DNA of 64,000 nucleotides from Saprospiraceae bacterium (GCA_020848695.1 JADLHT010000043.1:1-64000); one strand, 5' to 3'; shown: positions 29,101-38,367, counted from the first letter of the stretch. Translations and numbers: made by a program. The notes: a model not told the origin generated them from the letters alone.

Positions 29101-29805
29101 CATTTTAGCAAGTGCCGAAGCAATAGTTCCTCCTCCTAAATTTCCATTCTGACCAAATTCGCCGGTACACGCAATTGCAACTCTAAATGTGATAAGTGGA
29201 AGTTGGTTACTGTCAAGTATGGTAGAAGAAATATTTGAATTAATCTTGTACCCTTTTTCTTGCATTTCGTGTCTGATTAAATCATGTCCTCGTTCTCCAC
29301 AGAATCTTGCAACAGAATTTTCTGGTAATAAAATATCACTTGAATGATAGACACCGTAATAATCTGAGGATTTAGAATTAATTGGTTCAATGACAATATC
29401 TCCATGTTCGGTTAGTACATAGACTTTAATCCAGTGAGGAGTTACAATCATCCTCATATAATTGAATCCGTCAGTTCCTTTATAAGTTTTTATTTCAGAG
29501 TACTTCGCTTGAAGTTCCGATTCCATTACCGGAGATTCCATAATGTAAAAAGTATGCATCTTACCGTCATAAGATGGAAGTTCAATTTTAAGAAATTTAC
29601 TTTCATGGTTTTCCACAGGTGCATTTTGCATCAAATAGGATCTAAAAGAATTAAGATCTATATGAAATTGCTGGAATGATTTAACGGAGCTCCAATTCTG
29701 ATTTAAACTAATAGAATTGTCCTGAATCTTATTCCATTTAGGATTTTGGGCAATCAGGATCTGGCTTAACACAACAAAACTTAATAGTATAAGTATATTC
29801 TTCAT
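26164..29805 (-). CDS. Secreted reprolysin-type metalloprotease with P-domain and T9SS domain
   Basis: The 1213-residue protein has a signal peptide (1-20), a propeptide-like region and an M12B-type catalytic domain starting near residue 205. The zinc motif HEMGHQFSASH (348-358) has all three His ligands and Glu349, followed by TIMSYNGLCG with the Met-turn. Ig/Fn3-like domains lie in between (about 440-890). A proprotein-convertase P-domain covers about 905-1045 (YLLSPSGTRVNLF, GDWSFEIITT), a cadherin/CSPG-like repeat about 1050-1135 (PVHGNLLLNG, FYFTVNDG) and a T9SS sorting domain about 1140-1213 (FEIYPNPGTGIF). An extracellular or surface-bound protease is expected. It converges with the PNGase F-like gene (86 bp apart). 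Confidence 0.88.
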   Translation of the reverse strand: MKNILILLSFVVLSQILIAQNPKWNKIQDNSISLNQNWSSVKSFQQFHIDLNSFRSYLMQNAPVENHESKFLKIELPSYDGKMHTFYIMESPVMESELQAKYSEIKTYKGTDGFNYMRMIVTPHWIKVYVLTEHGDIVIEPINSKSSDYYGVYHSSDILLPENSVARFCGERGHDLIRHEMQEKGYKINSNISSTILDSNQLPLITFRVAIACTGEFGQNGNLGGGTIASALAKMADALTYANAIYEKDFSIHLNLVNNNDRIIFLDPEKDPYDNNGEGRFLLGQNPSIVNARITLLAFDVGHVFNAACSDVGGVAILGSVCTDGKAAGVTCWYTAAVDYVSQRIFCHEMGHQFSASHTFSNCNGNESGTQFEPGGGNTIMSYNGLCGGLNVSSRSGDLPHPNYFHSCSIEQVYQFTRNFATCGTKSEIGNSTPVPNILTPNNIVLPILTPFELKGNATDSEDTTLTYVWEQYDNGPYGSSIGEVTPKGPLFRSLFPSKDSSRVLPWWGAILNPMQNMANYDKAEVLPSVSRELNFRFTVRDNHSGGGATAFKSLKINVTDQAGPFSVTFPNTLTDRLFKNACNKITWNVANTYNLPVNCKKVNIYLFKQNEYDKLILLKENTDNDGVELVDIPDLGNNARVRIMVKSADHIFFDISDRTALIIDANSVGVNMGVTPNVVNICLPQFVEVKVKSCSFGGYKGDLKLFIESGLPQGSSYRFEKSSISESDETKLIVDANNLTTKNTFTLIVAGITQAGDTLRDFLVINAIKNDFSDQVLLVPANGARGVTETPVFRWKKSINANVYLFEIATTPSFGNSTVYSQNNVTADTLLLPVLLKESSIYYWRIIPLNDCGSGNSTLTYALQTVNKTCSEQSYTGNPVGMFPNRTYNIKIPVDYSGIVSDINLNHVEVDADAVNAVRMYLLSPSGTRVNLFNAQCGVLLNFRCNFDDEAPIPVKCPPTGDVRMQPFEPLSKFKNENLKGDWSFEIITTKDLRDGQILNFNLQYCAELSVTNPYNLVNEALRLNIGETKNISNSLLLSQDSDNTASELMYTLVNNPVHGNLLLNGIVLNVGNTFFQKDIDDLKLSYQHTGSNSEIDGFYFTVNDGQNGWYGVNLFTIYIGAVATKDLLKQEQFEIYPNPGTGIFQLLTHDREFNNSEIIVQTLNGKTVHQTRISNLKDPILDLSNLQDGVYLISLRNKNSFSTKKLVLSRD

Positions 29806-30004
29806 TGGATTTTTAATAAATTTTGCGCTAAATTAATATTATAATGACTAGAAAATTGTGACTATCATAAAACAACGTTTTTTTAACCCATTTGTAATAA
29901 TAATATGCAAAAAGAATAAAAAGTCCACCCACCTGACAGAATGGCATTCAAGTCAAAATGGTATGGTTTATGAGCTTACAACCCCAAAAGCCGGCTTAAT
30001 GTCT

Positions 30005-30012
30005 TACTTTTG
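30005..30012 (+). promoter_or_regulatory. -7 promoter motif for secA
   Basis: TACTTTTG matches TAnnTTTG and ends 25 bp before the secA ATG. It is the likely promoter of the secA-SPOR-rodA-tgt-lpt run. The rest of the 232-bp gap (29806-30037) shows only a short palindrome, AAGCCGGCTT. Confidence 0.5.
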
Positions 30013-30037
30013 CAAAGCTTTTTCTTAATTAGCCATA

Positions 30038-33000
30038 ATGTTTGATTTTCTTAAAAAAGTGTTTGGTTCCAAGCAGGAACGCGATTTAAAGTCCTATCAG
30101 GAAAGGGTCGATGAAATTAATAGATACCTAAGTCAGTTTACTGGCTTAACTAATGATGAATTACGGGAAAAAACCACCGAATTTAGACATCGGATTAAAG
30201 AATACCTGACGGAAATAAATCAGAAGATTTCGAGTTTAAAGTCAGAAGCAGAGCACGAAGAAGATGTTCACAATAAGGAGAATATCTACAACCAAATTGA
30301 TCTGACTATTAAGGATAAGGATCAGTTAATTGAGGAGATTCTTCGAGAATTATTACCTGAAGCATTTGCTGTTGTTAAAGAGGCTGCATATCGATTTTCT
30401 AATAATTCTTCCTTAGAGGTAAAAGCAACCGAATTAGATATAGAATTATCTATGTATAAAAGCTATATCAGCATTCAGGGGGACAAAGCCTATTACCAAA
30501 ACAGCTGGACTGCTGCTGGTGGTGAAGTTAAGTGGAATATGGTCCACTACGATGTTCAGCTAATCGGCGGAATGGTTCTTCATGAGGGTAAGATTTCAGA
30601 GATGGCAACAGGTGAAGGAAAAACTTTAGTCGCCACATTGCCGGCATATCTTAATGGTCTAACAGGAGAAGGAGTCCACATAGTAACTGTTAACGACTAT
30701 CTGGCACGCAGAGACTCAGAATGGGTAGGACCCTTGTTTGAATTTTTACAACTTAAAGTAGATTGTATCGACAAATACAAACCACACAGTCCGCAACGAA
30801 AAGCCGCTTATCAATGTGATATCATTTATGGAACCAACAATGAGTTTGGATTTGATTATTTGAGAGACAACATGGTTCGTTCTGTAGATGAAAAAGTACA
30901 AGGCAAGCATCATTATGCCATGGTGGACGAGGTTGATAGTGTATTAATTGATGATGCAAGAACTCCCTTGATCATTTCAGGTCCTGTGGATGTAGATGAA
31001 GAAAGTATTCAATATAATAATCTAAAGCCAAAAGTTGAGAGACTGGTCAACGAACAAAAGAAAATCGCTTCTCAATTCTTGATTGATGCCAAAAGATTAA
31101 TAAGCGAATCCAGTAACGGTTACAATGAAGGAGAAGGAGGCCTGAGTCTTTTTAGATCTTTTAGAGCATTACCCAAATCCAGACCTCTGATCAAATATTT
31201 GAGTGAGGATGGCGTAAGAAATATTTTAACTAAAACCGAAAATTATTATCTGCAGGAACAATCTAAGAATATGAAGATTGCAGATACCCCGTTATTATTT
31301 ACTATTGAAGAAAAAAATAAAAGCGTCGAACTTACAAAATTAGGAGAAGAATTTCTATCTAAGGGAGAATCAGAACCCGATTTCTTTATGTTGGAAGATA
31401 TTGGCTCTGTTTTACACCGGATTGATACTGACGAAACATTAACTAAAGAAGAGCATACAGAATTAAAAGCTAAGGCACTTAATGAATATGCAGTTAAATC
31501 TCAAAGATTACACGCTGTGAGTCAACTCCTGAAAGCGTATGCTCTTTTTGAAAATAATGAAGAATATATTGTTACACCGGACGGAGAAGTAAAAATTGTT
31601 GACGAAGGTACAGGAAGAATTCTTGAGGGAAGAAGATATTCAGATGGCTTGCATCAGGCTATTGAAGCCAAAGAGAATGTAAAAGTTGGAGAACTAACTC
31701 AGACCTATGCAACGGTAACTCTGCAGAATTATTTCCGGATGTATCACAAACTTGCAGGAATGACCGGAACTGCAGAAACAGAAGCAGGTGAATTTTGGCA
31801 AATCTATAAGTTGGATGTTGTTGTAATTCCAACAAACAAGAAAATTGTGAGAGAAGATCGTGAAGATCTTGTGTACAAGACCGTAAAGGAGAAATTCAAT
31901 GCAGTAATAGAAGAAATTGAAAAATGCAGAATGCAAGGGAGACCGGCTCTTGTTGGTACCACATCTGTAGATATCTCTGAGAAGTTAAGCAAGATGTTAC
32001 AATTGAAAAACATACCTCACAATGTACTTAATGCGAAACAACACCAGAGAGAAGCAGAAATAGTTGCAGAAGCAGGACAGCCTGGAAAGATTACTATTGC
32101 AACCAATATGGCCGGTAGAGGAACAGATATAAAGATCAGTGATGAAGTTAAAAAAGCTGGCGGGTTGGCAATTATTGGAACCGAAAGACATGAATCCAGG
32201 AGAGTTGACAGACAGCTTAGAGGTAGAGCCGGAAGACAAGGAGATCCTGGTTCTTCACAATTCTTTGTTTCGTTTGAAGACAACCTAATGAGACTTTTCG
32301 GATCTGATCGGATCACTTCTATTATGGATCGCTTAGGACATAAGGAAGGAGAAGTACTTCAACATTCTATGGTCACAAAATCAATTGAGAGAGCCCAGAA
32401 GAAAGTTGAAGAGAACAATTTTGCGATGCGTAAACGCTTGTTGGATTATGATGATGTCATGAATATTCAACGTGAAGCAATCTATAAAAAAAGAGATCAT
32501 GCCTTAGAGGGTGAACGATTAAGTGTTGATCTTGAATACATGTTTAATTCAACATTGGAAAACATTGTTGCTTCTGCAAAATCTGTCAATGACTACGATT
32601 TGTTTATCAACGACTCGATCAGTATAACGGGTTTTGAGCCGGATATCGATGCTGCTTTTTTTAGAGAAAGCAGTATTGCTGATCTTATCGATGAATATAT
32701 CACAAAATATAAGGAGAACTATAGAAAGAAGGAAGATTATATCAAGTCAACGCTTTTACCTATTATAACCAATGTACATCGCAATGAAGGACATCGCTAT
32801 CAGCGCATTGTAATTCCATTTGCTGATGAGACCAAAGAACCTATTCCTATTGCAGCGGAATTGGAAAAAGCAGTTCAGACAAAAGGTAATTCAATCATGA
32901 GGGATATTGAGAGATCTATTGCTTTGACAAGATTGGATATGGACTGGAAAGAGCACTTAAGGAATATGGATGAATTAAAGGATTCTACTCAAGCTGCATC

Positions 33001-33355
33001 GTTTGAACAAAAAGATCCGCTCGTCATCTATAAATTGGAAGCGTATAAATTATTTGAGCAGTTGATCTTAAGGATGAATCAACATATAACTTCGTACTTG
33101 TCTAAAGGAAAACTGATGATAGAAGTCAATCAGGAGGTTCGTGAAGCTCGTCAGCAAAAATCTGATTTTAGCAAAACCAAAACAAATTCTTCTGAACAAG
33201 ATGAAAGAGCAAGACGAGCTGCTGAGAGTGCAGGGAGAGAAGCGCAACAAATTCAGACCATTAGAAACTCAGGGCCAAAAATTGGAAGAAATGATTCCTG
33301 TCCCTGTGGAAGCGGAAAAAAGTTTAAAAATTGTCATGGTTTAGAAATGAGTTAA
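30038..33355 (+). CDS. secA: Preprotein translocase ATPase SecA
   Basis: SecA drives export of unfolded proteins through SecYEG. The 1105-residue protein has the Walker A motif MATGEGKT at 189-196, the DEVD box at 297-300, the preprotein cross-linking region with inserted sequence, the second helicase domain (TNMAGRGTDIKI, RQLRGRAGRQGDPGSS) and the C-terminal zinc-binding SEC-C motif CPCGSGKKFKNCHG. It is about 200 residues longer than E. coli SecA, which is usual for Bacteroidota, the extra sequence lying between about 325 and 480. The stop overlaps the first ATG of the next gene (TAATG), suggesting translational coupling. Confidence 0.97.
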   Translation: MFDFLKKVFGSKQERDLKSYQERVDEINRYLSQFTGLTNDELREKTTEFRHRIKEYLTEINQKISSLKSEAEHEEDVHNKENIYNQIDLTIKDKDQLIEEILRELLPEAFAVVKEAAYRFSNNSSLEVKATELDIELSMYKSYISIQGDKAYYQNSWTAAGGEVKWNMVHYDVQLIGGMVLHEGKISEMATGEGKTLVATLPAYLNGLTGEGVHIVTVNDYLARRDSEWVGPLFEFLQLKVDCIDKYKPHSPQRKAAYQCDIIYGTNNEFGFDYLRDNMVRSVDEKVQGKHHYAMVDEVDSVLIDDARTPLIISGPVDVDEESIQYNNLKPKVERLVNEQKKIASQFLIDAKRLISESSNGYNEGEGGLSLFRSFRALPKSRPLIKYLSEDGVRNILTKTENYYLQEQSKNMKIADTPLLFTIEEKNKSVELTKLGEEFLSKGESEPDFFMLEDIGSVLHRIDTDETLTKEEHTELKAKALNEYAVKSQRLHAVSQLLKAYALFENNEEYIVTPDGEVKIVDEGTGRILEGRRYSDGLHQAIEAKENVKVGELTQTYATVTLQNYFRMYHKLAGMTGTAETEAGEFWQIYKLDVVVIPTNKKIVREDREDLVYKTVKEKFNAVIEEIEKCRMQGRPALVGTTSVDISEKLSKMLQLKNIPHNVLNAKQHQREAEIVAEAGQPGKITIATNMAGRGTDIKISDEVKKAGGLAIIGTERHESRRVDRQLRGRAGRQGDPGSSQFFVSFEDNLMRLFGSDRITSIMDRLGHKEGEVLQHSMVTKSIERAQKKVEENNFAMRKRLLDYDDVMNIQREAIYKKRDHALEGERLSVDLEYMFNSTLENIVASAKSVNDYDLFINDSISITGFEPDIDAAFFRESSIADLIDEYITKYKENYRKKEDYIKSTLLPIITNVHRNEGHRYQRIVIPFADETKEPIPIAAELEKAVQTKGNSIMRDIERSIALTRLDMDWKEHLRNMDELKDSTQAASFEQKDPLVIYKLEAYKLFEQLILRMNQHITSYLSKGKLMIEVNQEVREARQQKSDFSKTKTNSSEQDERARRAAESAGREAQQIQTIRNSGPKIGRNDSCPCGSGKKFKNCHGLEMS

Positions 33356-33357
33356 TG

Positions 33358-33744
33358 ATGAAGAGCTTAATTATTGTGTTTGCGGTATTTTTGGCATTGA
33401 ATCTCAATGGACAAAATTCTATTCAGGTACAAGAAGATCCTCGAATTACAAGTCTGATGGACCAATACCTAAGAAATAACAGAACTATTACTCAAATATC
33501 AGGTTGGCGCGTAACAGTTATTTCTACAACAGACAGAAGGGTTATGGAGAAGACCAAAGCTGAATTTCAGAATAATTTTAATCTTAGTACTCGTTGGGAA
33601 TATAAAGAACCTTATTATCAGTTAAAGGCTGGAGCGTTTCTAAATCGGGCAGATGCAACAGCTGCCTTGGAATCTGTAAAGAAGAAATTTAGCACAGCTT
33701 TTATTTCGCTAGATAAGATTCCATATGAAGAATTTAAGTATTAA
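33358..33744 (+). CDS. Small secreted SPOR-domain protein
   Basis: The 128-residue product has a signal peptide (MKSLIIVFAVFLALNLNGQ) and one SPOR domain (about 45-128: GWRVTVIST, YQLKAGAFLNRADATAALESV, AFISLDKIPYEEF). SPOR domains bind glycan strands lacking stem peptides at sites of peptidoglycan remodelling, which fits its place between secA and rodA. Two adjacent ATGs overlap or follow the secA stop (33355 and 33358). The second is used here because it gives the cleaner signal peptide. Confidence 0.8.
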   Translation: MKSLIIVFAVFLALNLNGQNSIQVQEDPRITSLMDQYLRNNRTITQISGWRVTVISTTDRRVMEKTKAEFQNNFNLSTRWEYKEPYYQLKAGAFLNRADATAALESVKKKFSTAFISLDKIPYEEFKY

Positions 33745-33767
33745 ATTTTAGTAATTAAGCCCAGAGT

Positions 33768-35159
33768 ATGTTAGGATCCATTAGAAAAATAAATTTTGAT
33801 TGGATCACTTTTGGAATATATCTCAGTTTATTAACGATAGGCTGGTTTTCAATTTACTCTGCAACAAGTTCATTTCATGAAGAAGTTGATTTTCTAAACA
33901 GTTCAATTCCCATTGTTAAGCAAAGTATATATTTAATTATTGCATTAGTTGTATTTACACTGGTTCAATTTATAGATTGGAGATTTTGGCATACGTTCGC
34001 TTATATTTTTTATGGGATATCACTTATACTTTTAATGCTGGTTCCTTTTCTTGGAGAAGAAATCAATGGTGCAAGTGCCTGGTTTTATATTGGAGGATTT
34101 TCATTTCAACCTTCCGAATTTACAAAATTTTCTTGCTCGCTTGCAGTATGTAGCTTTCTGACTTACTTTAAAGGAAATATCAAGTCTCCCAATAATCAAT
34201 GGATTTTAGTTGGAATAATATTTTTACCGGTACTTTTAATCATGTTACAACCCGATGCAGGTTCTGCATTAACTTTTCTTTCCTTATTCATTCTTTTGTA
34301 TATTGAAGGGTTTAATCCTATCTATTATATTATTGGTTTTTTATTCTTGGCAACATTTATTTGTTCAATTATTTTTCCTTTACCTTATATTTTAATTGCT
34401 ATACTGATTCTTTCTATTTTATTATCCTGGTATTACATTAAAAGTTTTAAATATCAGTGGATACTTTTATTTATATTAATAGCAGGAATTCTTTATTTAT
34501 TTATAAAAACAGGTCAGGTCTATGGATTTGGATTGTCCATTATCTGTATAATGATATCCATCTTTTTATTATGGAGAAACCGAAATGAACGTCTGGCTTT
34601 CTTTGTTCCTTTATCAATGATAGTTTTAAGTATTTTTGCATATTCTTCAATAAGTGTTTTTAACGGACTTAAGGAACATCAACAGGAGAGAATCAAGGTA
34701 TGGCTAAAACCCTCGGAGTGCGATCCACGAGGTTCACTCTATAATATCTTACAATCAAAAGTAGCAATTGGTTCGGGAGGATTTTTTGGGAAGGGATTTC
34801 TTAGTGGAAATATGACAAGATTAAAGTATGTTCCAGAGCAGTCAACAGATTTTATATTCAGTACGATTGGAGAAGAACAGGGATTTATAGGATGTGTGAT
34901 TGTTATTCTGCTGTTTGCCTTTCTTATTTACAGGCTATTAATATTTGCAGAAAATGTTCAAAATAAATTTATGGCAAATTATGCAGTGGCCTTGGCCGGA
35001 TTTTTAATTGTTCACATGATAATTAATATTGGAATGACGCTTGGAATAGTACCGATTATCGGAATACCTCTCCCCTTTATCAGTAAAGGAGGAAGTTCAC
35101 TGATTATTTTTTCAATGATGATGGGTCTATACATGAGATTTTATTCAAGACCTCAATGA
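33768..35159 (+). CDS. rodA: Rod-shape determining SEDS protein RodA
   Basis: The 463-residue polytopic protein belongs to the SEDS glycosyltransferases (RodA/FtsW) that polymerise peptidoglycan. Motifs include GASAWFYIGGFSFQPSEFTK in the first part and, near the end, STIGEEQGFIG, GMTLGIVPIIGIPLPFISKGG and a final helix. An extra hydrophobic stretch of about four short helices (about 180-300) makes it longer than E. coli RodA (370). It was called RodA rather than FtsW from the GIVPIIGIPLPF-type ending and the absence of a div/mur cluster. Its last 4 bp overlap tgt (ATGA). Confidence 0.88.
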   Translation: MLGSIRKINFDWITFGIYLSLLTIGWFSIYSATSSFHEEVDFLNSSIPIVKQSIYLIIALVVFTLVQFIDWRFWHTFAYIFYGISLILLMLVPFLGEEINGASAWFYIGGFSFQPSEFTKFSCSLAVCSFLTYFKGNIKSPNNQWILVGIIFLPVLLIMLQPDAGSALTFLSLFILLYIEGFNPIYYIIGFLFLATFICSIIFPLPYILIAILILSILLSWYYIKSFKYQWILLFILIAGILYLFIKTGQVYGFGLSIICIMISIFLLWRNRNERLAFFVPLSMIVLSIFAYSSISVFNGLKEHQQERIKVWLKPSECDPRGSLYNILQSKVAIGSGGFFGKGFLSGNMTRLKYVPEQSTDFIFSTIGEEQGFIGCVIVILLFAFLIYRLLIFAENVQNKFMANYAVALAGFLIVHMIINIGMTLGIVPIIGIPLPFISKGGSSLIIFSMMMGLYMRFYSRPQ

Positions 35160-36289
35160 TTGATTTTACACTACTTCACACCGATAAAACTTCCAGAGCA
35201 CGCGCAGGAGTTATTCAGACTGATCATGGTATAATCCAAACGCCTATATTTATGCCGGTTGGTACACTTGCTAGTGTAAAGGCGGTTCATCAAAAGGAAT
35301 TGGATGAAGTGGTTAAAGCTCAAATAATCTTGTCTAATACATATCATTTGTATTTAAGACCGGGTAACGAAACCATTCAATTGGCAGGTGGAATACATGC
35401 TTTCATGAACTGGAAGAAACCAATCCTCACAGATAGCGGTGGATATCAGGTTTTTTCTTTAAGCGAAAGACGGAAAGTTAAACCGGAAGGAGTTTATTTC
35501 AGTAGTCACATTGATGGCAGTAAACATTTATTCACACCAGAATCAGTTGTTGATACTCAAAGAATATTAGGTTCAGATATTATGATGGCATTGGATGAAT
35601 GTCCTGCTTATCCATGCACAAAGCAAGCAGCCAAAAAATCATTAGAGATTACAAAATCTTGGTTAGCTCGAGGATATTATCACTTTGAAAATACAAATCC
35701 ACTTTATGGCCATGATCAGATTTTTGTTCCTATAGCACAAGGTTCGACTTATGATGATTTAAGAATTGAATCTATTCAATATAATATTCAATTCAATACA
35801 GCTGTTCAAGCGATCGGAGGGCTATCTGTTGGAGAACCTGATGAAGATTTATATAGACTTGTTAAACTATCAACACAATATCTTCCTCAAAATAGTGCAA
35901 GATATCTTATGGGAGTTGGAACTCCAGTGAATATATTAAATTGTATAGAAGCTGGCATTGACATGTTTGATTGCGTTCTACCTTCACGTAATGCAAGACA
36001 TGGAATATTATATACAACAGAAGGAATTGTTAACATTAGAAATAGAAAATGGAAGGACGACTTTAGCCCAATAGATAAAGGAATAAATTGTCCAACGAGT
36101 AATCAACATACCAAAGCTTATCTTCGACATTTATTTATTTCAGGAGAAATTCTAGCTATGCAAATTGCAACCTTACAGAATCTTTGCTTTTATTTATATT
36201 TAGTAAATACTGCTCGTGAAAAGATTTTGAATAATGAATTTAACATTTGGAAAAAGGAAATATTACCGATCATTAGCCGAAGACTATGA
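35156..36289 (+). CDS. tgt: tRNA-guanine transglycosylase with degenerate zinc site
   Basis: Tgt exchanges guanine 34 of tRNA(Asp/Asn/His/Tyr) for the queuosine precursor preQ1. The 377-residue protein keeps the catalytic core: LTDSGGYQVFSL with Asp93, GGLSVGEP, and the nucleophile Asp272 in MFDCVLPSRNARHG. The zinc site is not conserved. The family ligands Cys-x-Cys-x2-Cys and a later His are replaced by Ile310, Cys312, Ser315 and Gln341 (in KGINCPTSNQ and ATLQNL). The spacing from Asp272 to Ile310 equals that in the Zymomonas enzyme (280 to 318), so the alignment is secure. queG in the same window suggests the pathway is still used. It overlaps both neighbours by 4 bp. Confidence 0.93.
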   Translation: MIDFTLLHTDKTSRARAGVIQTDHGIIQTPIFMPVGTLASVKAVHQKELDEVVKAQIILSNTYHLYLRPGNETIQLAGGIHAFMNWKKPILTDSGGYQVFSLSERRKVKPEGVYFSSHIDGSKHLFTPESVVDTQRILGSDIMMALDECPAYPCTKQAAKKSLEITKSWLARGYYHFENTNPLYGHDQIFVPIAQGSTYDDLRIESIQYNIQFNTAVQAIGGLSVGEPDEDLYRLVKLSTQYLPQNSARYLMGVGTPVNILNCIEAGIDMFDCVLPSRNARHGILYTTEGIVNIRNRKWKDDFSPIDKGINCPTSNQHTKAYLRHLFISGEILAMQIATLQNLCFYLYLVNTAREKILNNEFNIWKKEILPIISRRL

Positions 36290-37395
36290 GACGTTTTGAA
36301 TTTTTGAGTTTAAAAATTTATGATTGGTACATCATTAAAAAGTACCTGTCTACTTTTTTATTTACAATGGGTCTATTGTCGATCATTGCTGTAGTATTTG
36401 ATGTAAGCGAGAGAATAGAAAAATTTATTTCAAAGAATATTCCGGCAACAGAGATCATCAGAGATTATTATTTGAATTTTGTCCCATGGATTAACTCTCT
36501 TTTATTTCCATTATATGCTTTAATAACGGTCATTTTTTTTACCGCAAGGCTAGCAGAAAAGACGGAAATTATTCCCTTGTTTAGCAGCGGAATGAGTTAT
36601 ACCCGATTTTTAAGACCCTTTATTATTTCTTCAATATTTTTTGCAATAATTCACTTATTTCTGAATCATATTCTGGTCCCTAAAGGGAATATGATATTGG
36701 GAAAATTTGAGAATAAATATATTAAAACAAGTAATCTGGTTAGGAAAGATCGAAACATACATTTTATTGTACAGCAAGGAGTGGAAGTATATATCAATGC
36801 GTTTAACAGTTATGATTCCAGTGGGGTGGGATTTCAATTAAGCAAGATTGAAGATTCTAAATTGGTTTCAATTCTAATAGCAAACAGATTCAGGTTTGAT
36901 AGTATTAGTAATAAGTGGAGTTTGACCGATTATCAAATTCGTACCTGGAATCAGGATCAGGAAAAATTTGAAGTGTATGAGGGGCAAAGAATAGATACCT
37001 CATTAAATCTTCGGGTATCTGATTTTATCTTGTATAAGAATAATAAAAGTATGATGCAAACCGGAGAATTGACTCAATTTATTAACAGAGAAAGAAGCAA
37101 GGGATCTGGAATTACCCGTGAGTATGAGGTGGAAAGACAAAGAAGGACGGCTGATCCGGTTACTACATTGATACTAAGTTTAATTGGGGTGTGTATAGCC
37201 AGCAGAAAGGTTAGGGGTGGACTGGGAATACATCTGGCTGCAGGAGTAATCCTGGGAGTAGTATTTATTTTTCTGTCAAAGTTAAGCCTGACATTTGCCA
37301 ATTCTGAGCTATTTAATCCTATAATTGCGATTTGGATGCCAAATTTTATTTTTTCTATACTTGCTTTTAAAATATATAAATCCGCACAACAATAA
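36286..37395 (+). CDS. LptF/LptG-family lipopolysaccharide export permease
   Basis: The 369-residue protein has the YjgP/YjgQ layout: membrane helices at about 20-45, 60-90 and 100-125, a periplasmic beta-jellyroll domain in the middle (about 140-270), then three helices at the end (TLILSLIGVCIASR, GVILGVVFIFLSKL). Together with LptB and LptC it extracts LPS from the inner membrane. Bacteroidota often encode several LptF/G-like permeases, and I cannot say which of the two this is. It is the last gene of the secA operon and starts in the stop of tgt (ATGA overlap). Confidence 0.85.
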   Translation: MRRFEFLSLKIYDWYIIKKYLSTFLFTMGLLSIIAVVFDVSERIEKFISKNIPATEIIRDYYLNFVPWINSLLFPLYALITVIFFTARLAEKTEIIPLFSSGMSYTRFLRPFIISSIFFAIIHLFLNHILVPKGNMILGKFENKYIKTSNLVRKDRNIHFIVQQGVEVYINAFNSYDSSGVGFQLSKIEDSKLVSILIANRFRFDSISNKWSLTDYQIRTWNQDQEKFEVYEGQRIDTSLNLRVSDFILYKNNKSMMQTGELTQFINRERSKGSGITREYEVERQRRTADPVTTLILSLIGVCIASRKVRGGLGIHLAAGVILGVVFIFLSKLSLTFANSELFNPIIAIWMPNFIFSILAFKIYKSAQQ

Positions 37396-37567
37396 TTTTT
37401 CAATTTAAATAAAATAATAATAGGTATTTATTATTGAGTAAATACGTATAGAGTTCTATTTATTAGATATCCTATTGTCAATCAAATAGTTATAATTAAT
37501 AATAACAATTAAGAATTCCTTAACGAACTTTGTTTAACGTTTAGGTCATAAATCTTAAACAGAGTTA

Positions 37568-37575
37568 TATCTTTG
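37568..37575 (+). promoter_or_regulatory. -7 promoter motif for the sigma-factor gene
   Basis: TATCTTTG matches TAnnTTTG and ends 16 bp before the ATG at 37592. The 196-bp gap upstream is otherwise AT-rich and without a clear hairpin. Confidence 0.5.
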
Positions 37576-37591
37576 GGGAAAATAAAATAAG

Positions 37592-38128
37592 ATGTCTACT
37601 GTAGAATTTTTTGAGTCCCTTCAACAGCAGACCAAGACATTGAACAATTTTGCCTTAGGACTTACGAGGGACATGGAAGATGCAAAGGATCTTTATCAGG
37701 AAACTGCTTTCAGAGCGCTTTCAAACAGAGATAAATTCCAACCAGGAACTAACTTCAAAGCATGGTTAATTACCATTATGAAGAATATATTCATTAACAA
37801 TTATCGTCGTAAAGTAAAAGGCGGAATTGTCAATGATAACAGTGAGAATCAATACTATCTTAACTCCATCAACAATTCCATTGGCAACAGTGCTGAATCA
37901 GATATGATGATGAGAGAATTGAATGGAATGGTGGATAGTCTTGATGATTCTTTAAAAGTACCTTTCCTTCGTTATTTCAATGGATTCAAGTACCAGGAGA
38001 TTGCAGATGAATTGAATCTTCCATTAGGTACAGTGAAAAGCCGCATTTTCTTTGCTAGAAAAGCATTAAAAGGAATGATAGGTTCTCACTACGGAATTCA
38101 TAAGGAATTGGCGATGTCAGAGAATTAG
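37592..38128 (+). CDS. ECF-type RNA polymerase sigma factor
   Basis: The 178-residue protein has sigma region 2 (about 10-90: DMEDAKDLYQETAFRAL, GTNFKAWLITIMKNIFINNYR) and region 4 (about 115-165: LPLGTVKSRIFFARKAL preceded by FKYQEIADELN). There is no region 1.1 or 3, so it is an extracytoplasmic-function sigma. No anti-sigma gene is adjacent, which differs from the common sigma/anti-sigma pair arrangement. The related housekeeping-type SigH-like ECF factors of Bacteroidota that lack a partner are a possible parallel. Confidence 0.9.
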   Translation: MSTVEFFESLQQQTKTLNNFALGLTRDMEDAKDLYQETAFRALSNRDKFQPGTNFKAWLITIMKNIFINNYRRKVKGGIVNDNSENQYYLNSINNSIGNSAESDMMMRELNGMVDSLDDSLKVPFLRYFNGFKYQEIADELNLPLGTVKSRIFFARKALKGMIGSHYGIHKELAMSEN

Positions 38129-38367
38129 GAGTAAGAATAATTTCAAGATTACTGCTCCAAACTACTTGTTAAAATACTGAAATAATAAGATACTACTTAT
38201 TAAGTTCCTTTTCATATGACAGCATTTTTTGTTGAGTTACTAAATTTTGCTGTTCTATATATTGGGGGAACTTCAGATAGTTAATTTCTATTTATTTACT
38301 TGATTAAGAAGCCAATAATAAACAACTGATTAACAATCTAAGAGGTAAAAAATCCTTATTCTAAGCT

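Noticed and set aside
32017..32316. Minus-strand open frame inside secA
   Set aside because: Shadow of the conserved SecA helicase domain.
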